Source: Symsagittifera roscoffensis
Taxonomy: Eukaryota; Xenacoelomorpha; Acoela; Convolutidae
Assembly (NCBI RefSeq): GCF_963678635.1
Contig: NC_087066.1
Span: 55,570,312-55,634,311 of the forward strand
DNA length: 64,000 nt
Direction: 5' to 3'
This document shows positions 1-8,238 of this stretch, in pieces; positions within the stretch are counted from its first letter, which is position 1; every line of letters starts with the position of its first letter. The notes below the pieces were generated by a model, which saw only the letters and a program-made list of their open reading frames with translations, had not been told where the DNA came from and made no database searches. A program made the position numbers and the translations under genes.

Positions 1-63
1 TACTTTACATTGGTAAAACATTTAATTTATCCAATCATAAAATATAGTTTAGATCAGGTTCCA
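1..63 (-). repeat. 3' LTR, first 63 bp only (element 1)
   Basis: This stretch matches 18503-18565 at 62 of 63 positions and ends on the plus strand with CCA, so on the coding strand the LTR opens with TGGAACC. Similarity stops after 64, as expected where LTR gives way to internal sequence on this side and to host flank on the other. The rest of the LTR lies left of the window. Confidence 0.8.
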
Positions 64-85
64 CCCATCCGGGTTTTACAGAGTT
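64..85 (-). promoter_or_regulatory. Candidate polypurine tract (element 1)
   Basis: On the coding strand the bases directly before the 3' LTR read GGATGGGTGG followed by TGGAACC. The tract is G-rich and mostly purine but contains two T residues, so it is a weak match to a plus-strand primer site. Position is the main support. Confidence 0.35.
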
Positions 86-1584
86 TTTTAGAATAGTTCT
101 TCTGCAATTTGAAGGATGGATGATGGACGTTGGTGTTTGGCGAACATCATATTTCTTCTGGTTTCTCTTTGTTAAAGAAGTTCCAGGAAGCTGGAGTTAG
201 AGACATAAGATGTTGAGTCTTCTAGTGACAACGACTAAGTCTTTGCAACAAACTCAATTCTGATTTCAGAATGGTTGGCTATGTCAGGTTTTTTTGTTCT
301 GCGTGGAGAACTTCTTTTGTGTCTGATCTAGTTTGGGAATGGCGTGGAGATTGTGCGTGGAGGGGATGCCTGGTTACTCGGATCTGTACGTATACTTGGA
401 CATCGAGGTGGTCATTGGTCTAGTTCAATGAAGTCCTTTTCTGCGAAGTCAAGTCGTACTCTAAATCCTTTGAGTTGTGATTGTGAGTGGCATATCGATT
501 GTGGTTGGTCATTCTCTCTCGAGCGTAGTGGGGTCGTTTTGTCTGTAGATGTTCGTCCTTGGTGTTGTATTCTGATCTATGTATTGCATAATGTAATTTA
601 CATTTTATAAAACATTTATTAGTTTAATATTTTTTAATTATGATTTTAGTTAGTTGTTTTCACAAAAGCTTTTTGTTTTAGTTCGGTTATTTTGAAGAGT
701 TACTCACACTTGAGTAGCTCTTATTAAAAATAGAAGGTGTGGTCACAAAGCGTGGATGTAGCGCGGTGGGTTAGGCCGGCTATAGAGCATGCTCAGGACG
801 TCCTTCCTGGTGGGTTAGGCCAGGAGTGGGAGTATGATTTCATGCGGTTTTTGTGAGGGGTCCTGTTATGTGACAACGTTTTATGTTGGGTTTGTTGTGG
901 TTTTTCTTATGTCTTGTTGGTTATGTCCTTTTTCCAAAAATCAAATTGTTTGTGGTATGGGTTTGTCTTTCGACTTTTTTGTGTTTTATTATTCCTTTCT
1001 TAGACTTTATAATAGTCTTCAAAAGAATAAATTATCCAGTTTTAAACTGGGTTAATCCGGTTTGGGTACCGTTGGTTTCCTTTTCTTAGTCATGCTGTTA
1101 TTCTATGATTTGTGGTATTTAGTAAGCTGCGTTGGTTAGTTTTGTTTAGTATATGATTCCTTTCCAACCGGGTTAAAGGAAAGTTTAAAACATGTTATTA
1201 TATGTTAGAGTTGTTGAGTGTGAAAACTTGAAACTGAAATTCATTATTTTAAACAATTCTTCGTGGGCGAGCTGTGCGAGTGTGGATAGAATTTCTGTGC
1301 GAATAAATGAGAAAATCAAAAGGTTAGTACTGCAATTGCATTTTATTAATTTACTGCATAGAATTTGGAAATTTACTGCTAGTTATGGGGGAATTTTAAG
1401 TTACAAATTTTCATCATAATTAGATTTACTGCTTGTGGGGAAAAATTTATAAATGAATTTACTGCATTGTTATTAAATTTATAAATTTATAAGTGATATT
1501 AATAGAATTTTTGAAATCTGTTTGATGAAATTTTCGATTTTTATTTGTCTTTTGTGGTTGTTGTAGGTGATCGTCGGATGAAGG
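86..1584 (-). other. 3' region of element 1, unassigned
   Basis: About 1.5 kb lies between the intron-like segment and the 3' LTR and has no long minus-strand ORF. Two overlapping minus-strand open stretches near 428-580 have a composition rich in Asn, Gln, Thr and Arg, like the neighbouring proteins. One runs about 50 codons without a stop and ends in TGA near 427. They might be exon pieces of a spliced transcript, but no start codon or clear splice pair fixes them. Plus-strand frames here (344-610, 834-1089, 1192-1419) look like chance. Confidence 0.3.
761..830 (-). repeat. GC-rich hairpin with repeated 13-mer in the 3' region of element 1
   Basis: The 13-mer GTGGGTTAGGCCN occurs twice here in an otherwise AT-rich region. 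The second copy sits in a hairpin whose 6-bp arms are TCCTGG and CCAGGA, and AGGACGTCCT next to it is a perfect palindrome. It could be a structured RNA element of the transcript. No known RNA family is recognised. Confidence 0.35.
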
Positions 1585-1592
1585 CTAAAAAT

Positions 1593-1670
1593 CTAAAGAA
1601 AACATGGATAAAGAATGGTGAGTTTTTAATATTTTAATTAGTTAGTAATATTCATTTAATTCATACTTAC
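1593..1670 (-). other. Intron-like segment after the orphan ORF
   Basis: Reading the minus strand, a consensus donor CAG|GTAAGT lies two codons past the stop codon of the 601-aa ORF. It is followed by an exact TACTAAC branch-type motif (1641-1647) and a pyrimidine-rich TTTTCTTTAG acceptor ending at 1593. A second AG eight bases later gives an 86-nt alternative. Both joins open about 35-40 codons downstream. Three consensus signals in the right order are unlikely by chance in 80 nt, but splicing is inferred. Confidence 0.4.
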
Positions 1671-1673
1671 CTG

Positions 1674-3479
1674 TTAGTCGTCGGGGAAAAAACCGTGGGG
1701 GAAGATGTCGTGAATTAGTTCTGAAGTTGTTAGTAGTTTAGCTAAGATGCGGATGATATTTTTAGTCTGAAGCAGTGGCCAAAGCAATTGAAGTGCCTTA
1801 ATAGTGGTTAGTTCTTCAGTGCCAACTGCAAACTCATAAGGTGTGTTTTGGATTAGATTATATAATTTGTGATTGAATTTAGTGTTGTGGATGAATTCTA
1901 AAATTGGGATTTCTATGGGTTGTACAAACTCGTGCGGGATAAGGAAGGGTCGGGATTCTTCGGCGTTGAAGGTCTTGGTGATGGGACAAAAGATATACAT
2001 TTGGGTTATGGGGTCATAATTACGAAGAATACCATGGAGGTTAGTGTCTTTAATACAATATGTGAAATTTAGGAAAAATGGTGAAGTGTATTTGGAATTA
2101 ATGAATTGAAAACGATGGTGTGGTTGTCTAGAGGGTGTGTGTAGGTCAAAGTGATTTTGGATAAAGCGATAATAACTATATGTGTGGGTTTGTTTAGTGC
2201 GCAACATAATATCGTGTGAGCAGTGAAGATCTCTTTCGTGTGGTGCAAGAAAATGAAAGGTTAGTGAAAATATTTGGAAGCGTTCTTTAAAACTTTCGTA
2301 TGCTTGTGTGTCTGTTAGTGCTTCTGAAATAATGTGATCAAACTTTCGGTCGAAGATGTTTAGTGTAAATATATATGGTGTCTTGATGAAAAATTTCTCG
2401 GTAATTTGTGGATTAGCGAAGCGATCGTCGTCTAAGAATTGATCTTGGTTAGCTCTGATGATGTTGTGATCATAGTATTCGAGTGTGTATTCGTTAGCTC
2501 TAGGTGCAGTGTGTGTTTTTAGTGATTTTTTATATCCAACGTAAGTAAATTGTCTAGCGGTTAGTGGTGTAGTGAGTCGATATAGCATGTCCGTATTTCG
2601 CTCTATATCGATGTGAGTGTTAGATAAAGGTAAGCAAAGAGGATTAGTAAAATGATAATATGAGGTCCAAGAGAGAGTGGGCATTAAAACGTATTCATCT
2701 ACAAAGTTGCGTGTTTCGTTAGTGTCATGGGGGGTGTTTAAGGTGTATTGTGGGAATGAGGGTAAGGTGATGGCTAAAAATTCTTTTGTGTTAGTATGCT
2801 TGGGGTGGTTGATGTATTCACGGGCTGTTCCTGGTTTTGCTGGGAAAGGATGGTTGGGGAACTTTCTTTTAAAAGTGCGGTAAGCTCTATTAGTGTTGAG
2901 TGAAGATTCAGTTGATGTGGATGATGGTGCTAATGAATCAGTATAATTTGAAGAGGGTGTAGGGGTAGGGGGGTTGGATGAATTTATAGTGGAGGAGATT
3001 TGGTTTATGGTCGGGGTATTAAGGTGGTAGGGTTGTTGTTGAAGGGTAATAAAATTATCTAGCTCTGGGGAGATTCGGGGGGTGTCTGGAGAATGAGATG
3101 ATTGGTCAGAATGGTATGAGGAGTAGGTTGGGGTAACTTGGGAAGCATAAGAGGGTGTGGGAGTGATTAGGTCAGGGTTATTGGATAATATGGGTTGAAA
3201 AGGGGGTTGAGAAAAATTAGAAGAGTTATGAAAATGATTGGATGGGGATGGTTCTGAGTCGGCAAATTCATCGGGGGTTTCAATATTCGGGTTATTGAGT
3301 TGTGAGATGGAATATAAAACTGAGATATGTGAATTAGTGTCGGAATTCATGCCTGATGTTACATTACTAGATGGAAAATCGGGTGGCGGAAAAGCAAAAA
3401 GTGGTATTATTGGGATTGGAGAGGTAAGATTGGTTGGGTGGGAGTGTGATCGGTGTAGTGATCCAAGTTGGCGGCTCAT
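1674..3479 (-). CDS. 601-aa orphan ORF downstream of the glycoprotein ORF
   Basis: I do not recognise a family. The first ~190 residues are rich in Ser, Pro, Thr and Asn and probably disordered. A basic stretch near residues 200-215 (FKRKFPNHPF) follows, then a ~370-residue region with normal composition, many aromatic residues and few cysteines, which could fold. There is no signal peptide and no clear membrane span, although the last 50 residues include a hydrophobic helix. The ATG at 3477-3479 overlaps the TGA closing the frame before it as ATGA, the arrangement used for termination-reinitiation, so this start is well placed. The frame ends in TAA just before an intron donor. Its position after the glycoprotein ORF matches that of accessory genes of complex retroviruses. 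That role is only inference. Confidence 0.75.
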   Translation of the reverse strand: MSRQLGSLHRSHSHPTNLTSPIPIIPLFAFPPPDFPSSNVTSGMNSDTNSHISVLYSISQLNNPNIETPDEFADSEPSPSNHFHNSSNFSQPPFQPILSNNPDLITPTPSYASQVTPTYSSYHSDQSSHSPDTPRISPELDNFITLQQQPYHLNTPTINQISSTINSSNPPTPTPSSNYTDSLAPSSTSTESSLNTNRAYRTFKRKFPNHPFPAKPGTAREYINHPKHTNTKEFLAITLPSFPQYTLNTPHDTNETRNFVDEYVLMPTLSWTSYYHFTNPLCLPLSNTHIDIERNTDMLYRLTTPLTARQFTYVGYKKSLKTHTAPRANEYTLEYYDHNIIRANQDQFLDDDRFANPQITEKFFIKTPYIFTLNIFDRKFDHIISEALTDTQAYESFKERFQIFSLTFHFLAPHERDLHCSHDIMLRTKQTHTYSYYRFIQNHFDLHTPSRQPHHRFQFINSKYTSPFFLNFTYCIKDTNLHGILRNYDPITQMYIFCPITKTFNAEESRPFLIPHEFVQPIEIPILEFIHNTKFNHKLYNLIQNTPYEFAVGTEELTTIKALQLLWPLLQTKNIIRILAKLLTTSELIHDIFPHGFFPDD

Positions 3480-3700
3480 CGTGGGCTAAAAAAATGATTA
3501 TTTTGAGACTGAAAAGCGGTGGTATGGGGTTGTTCAATAATTTGTTCATAAGTATTATCATCTTGTGATTGGTGTGTCACTATATGTTGGATGGGACTTT
3601 GTGATGTGGTGAGTCGAAAATTTGGATTATGTGTGATGGCTAAATTTCGAAAATTTCGTGGGACTAGGGATAGTGGATGGTTATTTGGTAGGGGTGGTAA
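3476..3700 (-). CDS. 74-codon in-frame extension beyond the stop of the glycoprotein ORF
   Basis: Directly after the TAA (3701-3703) that ends the 797-aa ORF, the same frame stays open for 74 codons to a TGA at 3476-3478. Its composition (Pro, Gln, Asn, His, Ser, Thr) matches the other proteins of the element. Its TGA overlaps the next ATG as ATGA, which would be a coincidence if the segment were untranslated. It could be a cytoplasmic tail made by stop-codon readthrough, a separately spliced exon, or a tail lost through a recent nonsense change. There is no internal ATG. Confidence 0.45.
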   Translation of the reverse strand, partial: LPPLPNNHPLSLVPRNFRNLAITHNPNFRLTTSQSPIQHIVTHQSQDDNTYEQIIEQPHTTAFQSQNNHFFSPR

Positions 3701-6094
3701 TTAGGGTGCCGTTGGCGTTATGTCTACATTGTTATGTTCTTCGTCGTATGTATTTTGTCGTGTTGCTATTTTTGTGTTATATTCTTTTATTTGTGCGTCT
3801 AAAAGAATTTTGTTTATAGATGTAGAAAAGATTCCAAAAAATCCTGCAAAGAGTATGCGTGCTACGCTTGCTTGTCTGTTTACTTGTGTGTGTATAGCAC
3901 ATGTGTTGTAGATTCCTTTTAAAAGTGAGAAAAGAAATCCAATAAAGTTAAACATTGCGTATAAAATAGTCAATTTTTCTAAGATGTAGTAGGGCCATCC
4001 TAGAAAATCGAGGATCTCATTTTTGAGTGTAACAAAGCTAAAAATGTTAATTGGTGATATATCTTGGGGACGGTATTTTTCACCGTTTAGATATATATAA
4101 TCTTTAATGTCTTTAAAATATCCGCTATAGTCTTGCGTATAGATGTCTGCAAATCCTGCGGTTTCTGCAAGTTTGCGTAAATTTTGGTCTATTGATTGTC
4201 TTTGTATAGTGTCCATTTGTGTTAACAATTCTTGGAATTGTTGTGTTCTAATGTGATGTTGAATATCTGATTTTGAATAGATTCCTATTGATTGTAAGTC
4301 TATATTTGGGTTTCGAGCAATAGCGCGAATGCTCTCTGGTGAAAATTTTTTGAGTGATTGCATTAATGTGGGATATGGAGTGAGAAGATAATATTTATTT
4401 TCATCAGGGTTTAGTTGTACTACATTGTGGCTGTTTTCTGATCCACATGGGACTGCGGTATCCCAGAAATAGGTTCTTCGTGAAAGTGTATCCACGAAAT
4501 GTACTTTATTCTTATAAAAGATAGGGATTCTTTTATAACATCGTTTATCTTCAAAAACGTATAGTGGTGATACTTTTTTAGTACAAGTATAAAACCATAA
4601 GATGTTTCCTTCATAGTCTAAAAAATTTGATCTATTTCCTGATAATAAGTATCCTGCATAGGGTATTTTTAATACTGCTAATGCAAGTGATTGTAATATT
4701 TGTGTTCGTTCTAATTCGCATAGTTGGTGTAGTGTTTCTAATTCGGAGAGTGACATTTCTTGAAAAATTCGGCTAATTGTATAATCTAGTTTCATATCTA
4801 AATGAATATCATAGTGGATATTACCAAAATATGTAGTATTCATTAGTGATAATTCTTGTAAGCGTGTGCTTCTGGTGTCATGGGGTTTTAGATGTCCACC
4901 AGGTTGTCCGTTGCTTTTTTCAAAATTAACTGGTATATAGGATGTTCCTTCGTTTAGAGGATGACCTGTGGCGTATGGGTCGATTTTTACTTTTCCAGTG
5001 GTCATGTCGAATCCTTTTTCGTATTCAACTAATATTTCAGAGTATTGTGTTCTGTGAAGTGGATTCCTGTATTTACATGCAAGTTCTGTTTCTTGATATA
5101 TTTGAAAACGTGTCAATTTATTTTCTATATTGTCTATGTTTCTAAAATTAGAACTTAGTTTTCGTGATGGATGGACTTGTTCATATGGAATTGATTGTAT
5201 AAAATATTTTTCGTGAAATTTTATCATACGAGCGTGTATTTTTGCTACTTGAAATGTTGTACATGTATCTTCGGGGAACCAAACAATTGTTGATTGTGTT
5301 CTCGTTGTAGGGTCGCAATAACCTTGATCATTTTTACAAGGTAATCGGATTCCTTGATAGATCATTGTATTATCTGATAAATCTCGTGTTAGTTGTATTT
5401 TTTCGAGTTGTATTTTCCAATCGAAAAACATTATTTCTTGGTATCCTTTATTTTTTGTGTCTGCTTTGCAGTTTGATGGGTCATTTATACCAATGTGTGG
5501 TATCCAATGTTTATCGTGTAGGTCATAGGTTAATCGTCCGTGTGCGCCGTTATACGGGTATTTTTCGTCTAGTTTTATATGTCCTTGGTGTCTTTCAAGT
5601 TGTGATTGATGTACAGAGTCTGAAAAAACTTGAAAATTAACTAACTTTCTTGCGGAGTTTTTATTTTGTGTGATGTTTAGTCTAAGTAATTCATTTTTAC
5701 AATCGTCGGGGTTGAGATGTAAAAGACGTTCTATATTACTCTGATAGAATGATTCATGGTCAAGTCGGTTTTTGTTTCCGTTCGAGACTTGTGAACAATG
5801 TACTTTCTTTTCGGAAAATGTTGCTGTGAATTTATAACCTGTAACTGTTGTTGCTCGGGCTTTTGAATAGAGTGTTGCTATTACATCTGTGGTTTCTATA
5901 GCTTGTGGTTCTGTTTCACATTGTGATACTTGATTTATTGCATATTTATGTAGTGTTTTTTGTTCATTTTCTTCACAATCGTAATGTGTTACTAATAAAT
6001 CTTGTGGTCCTGTACGAGGAGAAGGGTTTATGTTTTGATTTGAGATTACTAGAAAAAGGAGTTGGAGAAAAGTTAATGATTTTAGAATATACAT
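3701..6094 (-). CDS. env: Env-like membrane glycoprotein, 797 aa
   Basis: The ORF begins with a hydrophobic signal peptide (about residues 1-18, core LTFLQLLFLVI). It has a large ectodomain with many cysteines and NxS/T sites (NIT, NTT, NRS), and near the C-terminus two hydrophobic segments (about residues 708-729 and 740-758) followed by a charged tail. This is the layout of a viral surface glycoprotein with a membrane-proximal anchor. A conserved-looking block around residues 510-560 (CYKRIPIFY then HFVDTLSRRTY and a later Cys) reminds me of class III, gB-like glycoproteins that some LTR elements have captured from chuvirus-like sources. That is a weak pattern match. No furin-type site is obvious. 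The ATG at 6092-6094 overlaps the end of the upstream ORF by 13 nt. A spliced subgenomic RNA would be the usual way to express it. Confidence 0.8.
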   Translation of the reverse strand: MYILKSLTFLQLLFLVISNQNINPSPRTGPQDLLVTHYDCEENEQKTLHKYAINQVSQCETEPQAIETTDVIATLYSKARATTVTGYKFTATFSEKKVHCSQVSNGNKNRLDHESFYQSNIERLLHLNPDDCKNELLRLNITQNKNSARKLVNFQVFSDSVHQSQLERHQGHIKLDEKYPYNGAHGRLTYDLHDKHWIPHIGINDPSNCKADTKNKGYQEIMFFDWKIQLEKIQLTRDLSDNTMIYQGIRLPCKNDQGYCDPTTRTQSTIVWFPEDTCTTFQVAKIHARMIKFHEKYFIQSIPYEQVHPSRKLSSNFRNIDNIENKLTRFQIYQETELACKYRNPLHRTQYSEILVEYEKGFDMTTGKVKIDPYATGHPLNEGTSYIPVNFEKSNGQPGGHLKPHDTRSTRLQELSLMNTTYFGNIHYDIHLDMKLDYTISRIFQEMSLSELETLHQLCELERTQILQSLALAVLKIPYAGYLLSGNRSNFLDYEGNILWFYTCTKKVSPLYVFEDKRCYKRIPIFYKNKVHFVDTLSRRTYFWDTAVPCGSENSHNVVQLNPDENKYYLLTPYPTLMQSLKKFSPESIRAIARNPNIDLQSIGIYSKSDIQHHIRTQQFQELLTQMDTIQRQSIDQNLRKLAETAGFADIYTQDYSGYFKDIKDYIYLNGEKYRPQDISPINIFSFVTLKNEILDFLGWPYYILEKLTILYAMFNFIGFLFSLLKGIYNTCAIHTQVNRQASVARILFAGFFGIFSTSINKILLDAQIKEYNTKIATRQNTYDEEHNNVDITPTAP

Positions 6095-7218
6095 GTGTAT
6101 GATAATCCTGAGTATGGATTATAAAATGTAATGTAGCCAATTGTGTTTTTGGTATATCTGTCGTATTTGTATATTACTTCAGTAGTTATAAACGGTGGTG
6201 GTAGTGATTGAGCTGTTATATTTGGTGGATTTAATGGGTAGGGATGTTGAGTAATATTATTTAACTTAACTGTGATTTCAAACTTTAATTGTAAACTGTT
6301 TTGTTGGAGTATTTGAATATTGTGATCACGGATATCGTTGTGAATATCTTGGCGATATTGTAATCTATTAAGTGCCCAGTTATGAAGGCGGTTACTTTCT
6401 TGATGTTGTCCAAATAATGGTGGAGGTGCTGTAAACGTATTCCAATCTAGTCTTAAAGGAATATTTGTTGTTGATTGTTCTCGATATCTGGCGTCGAGAT
6501 TATTTGGGAAATTTAAGTTAAAAGGTGGTGGTGAAATCTGGCTTATTGATGGTGTTGATGGTAGTGATAATGTTTCTGGTAGTGATGAGGATGTTGTTGT
6601 ATCCGTAGAAATATCTATGGGGTCATTGACTAAATTTGGTTCACCTTGTGTAAATGAATGTGTTGTCCAATATGGTAGTCGTGATGCCTGGTTTGGGGGA
6701 TTAAAGGGATTTTCACGTATTTGTTCAGATGTTGGTGTTGAACCTAAGTAATCTGATGGTAGGCTTGAGGTGCTACGTTGTGAAAGAAGCGTAGGGGTTT
6801 CTGGTAATATATCAATGGGGTTTTCTGGAGTGTTTTGTGATGGGGATTGAGGTATATTAAAATGAACTCGGGGAGTTTGAAAATTTCTATTTCGTCGAGG
6901 ATGTATATTTTGTCTATTTATTTCTGTTGTGTTTTGGTTTTGACTAAGGTGTCGTGTTCTACTTAGTTCTTGTGGTAGTGTTGGGTATAGGTTATATGTT
7001 GGTTCGCTTAGAGGTGCTTGTCGTTGAACTGGTTCTAGTGGTTCTGATAAACGAGCATGTCGTTCTTCAAAAGTGTATGGATTGTCTTGAAAAGAAATTC
7101 GTGTAGATGTTTGAGGATTTTGAGTAGTTGAAGGTGGTGTTGGGTTATCTTGGGATGATGTCGGTGAAGACTGATTCTGTGACTGTTGGGTAGCAATTTT
7201 TGATGGATTTTTGAATTG
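6082..7218 (-). CDS. 378-codon open frame without any ATG, upstream of env
   Basis: Translating the minus strand from 7218, just after a TAA at 7219-7221, gives 378 uninterrupted codons to a TAA at 6082-6084. The frame contains no ATG, GTG or TTG codon. The first ~250 residues are rich in Ser, Thr, Pro, Gln and Asn. The C-terminal ~110 have ordinary composition (for example NWALNRLQYRQDIHND and later YITFYNPYSGLSY). In such AT-rich DNA an open frame of this length is very unlikely by chance, and the composition matches the flanking proteins. It must be reached by splicing, non-AUG initiation or recoding. Acceptor-like sites CCCACTAAAG and TACCCAACAG lie at its 5' edge. It overlaps the env ATG by 13 nt, in another frame. 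No family recognised. Confidence 0.7.
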   Translation of the reverse strand, partial: QFKNPSKIATQQSQNQSSPTSSQDNPTPPSTTQNPQTSTRISFQDNPYTFEERHARLSEPLEPVQRQAPLSEPTYNLYPTLPQELSRTRHLSQNQNTTEINRQNIHPRRNRNFQTPRVHFNIPQSPSQNTPENPIDILPETPTLLSQRSTSSLPSDYLGSTPTSEQIRENPFNPPNQASRLPYWTTHSFTQGEPNLVNDPIDISTDTTTSSSLPETLSLPSTPSISQISPPPFNLNFPNNLDARYREQSTTNIPLRLDWNTFTAPPPLFGQHQESNRLHNWALNRLQYRQDIHNDIRDHNIQILQQNSLQLKFEITVKLNNITQHPYPLNPPNITAQSLPPPFITTEVIYKYDRYTKNTIGYITFYNPYSGLSYTCIF

Positions 7219-7223
7219 TTACT

Positions 7224-7412
7224 TTAGTGGGAAGGTTTATGTTTATTATAATATTCTTCCAAAAAAATAATTAGAAAAATTGTTGCTAGGGCAAATGTGA
7301 TGATTGCTTTCTTTATACATTTGCATATTGTCAAAATGAGGGATGATAAAAATGTTATGAAAATTACAAACAATAAAAAAATATCAGTTCTACTGAAAAT
7401 TGTTCGTATCAT
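7224..7412 (-). CDS. 62-aa two-helix membrane protein (viroporin-like)
   Basis: The 62 residues form two hydrophobic segments (about 10-30, core FLLFVIFITFLSSLILTI, and 36-53) separated by a short CKCIKK basic turn and followed by a charged, His-rich tail. The start is an ATG at 7410-7412. It lies between pol and the accessory/env frames, the place where small ion-channel-like proteins sit in some retroviruses. It ends only 3 nt before the TAA that opens the ATG-less frame, so frameshifting from it into that frame is not possible. The sequence is short and AT-rich, and hydrophobic codons are T-rich, so a chance ORF cannot be excluded. Confidence 0.4.
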   Translation of the reverse strand: MIRTIFSRTDIFLLFVIFITFLSSLILTICKCIKKAIITFALATIFLIIFLEEYYNKHKPSH

Positions 7413-8238
7413 TTAGACAAGTTATATAAATCGTACCTGTGGATATAATCAAGGGTTTTGGAAAGTTGGAGGAATAGTTCGAGTATAGTGTAGAAAATTA
7501 AAAAAATGTTACAAAAAATTATTAGGATTATTAGAAAAGATTCAAGTATATCAAAAAGAAATATTATAAAGGTTTCAAGTATTGTAAAAAATGTTTAAGA
7601 TTTATGAGTATTTGAGTAACTGATTGAGAGAAGAGCATTTAAGAAATGATCTCTTGGTCGAATATTTTTTGCTGTTTGAGGCGATTTTCAAGTGTGGTCG
7701 GATTATTTATTAGTTTTTTGACAAGTGGGTTGAGTTTTGTAAAAAATTGTTGGGGGCAATTTTCATGGTGATCGGGAGGTCGTGTTTTTCTTTATTTTTG
7801 TTTGTCAAATGATCTGGGGTATTTTTGAGATTTTTATACTTTAGGCTAAATAAAATGTTCATTTTGTGACTTTAGGCTAAGTTAACAAATTTGTTTTGGG
7901 GGTATTCGTGGTCTGAGTTGGGGAAATATTGTTGATCTTTGGGTTATTAGATAAGGGAGGGGTACGGTATTATGGTGATATTTATTTTAGTTGTCAAGTT
8001 GGAGTGGTTTGCTTATTTTTGACCTGGAGGTCGTAAAGTTATAGTTATAGATGTGCCTGGAGTTCTATATGATTCGTCTGATTGGTCTTTAGTTTGAGTT
8101 AGAGAAAGTGACGGATTGGATGAATCCTATTGGTCTATTTTGAACTAGAATTATTGCGTACTTGTCAGCATGTTATTTTGAAAAATGTAAATGAAAAATG
8201 TTTCGAAGGTTTCAAGATAGTGAAGTGAAATGTTAAAA
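7413..8238 (-). other. Pol-accessory spacer with a 50-codon coding-like frame
   Basis: This stretch has no long ORF. On the minus strand a stop-free segment of 50 codons runs from 7791 to 7642 (stop at 7639-7641). Its composition is rich in Asn, Gln, Lys, Leu and Pro, like the proteins of this element (for example LNPLVKKLINNPTTLENRL), but it has no usable ATG at its 5' end. It could be a small exon. The remainder (7413-7638 and 7792-8238) is AT-rich with frequent stops in all minus frames. A TATCCACAG acceptor-like site lies at about 7438, just upstream of the membrane ORF. Confidence 0.3.
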
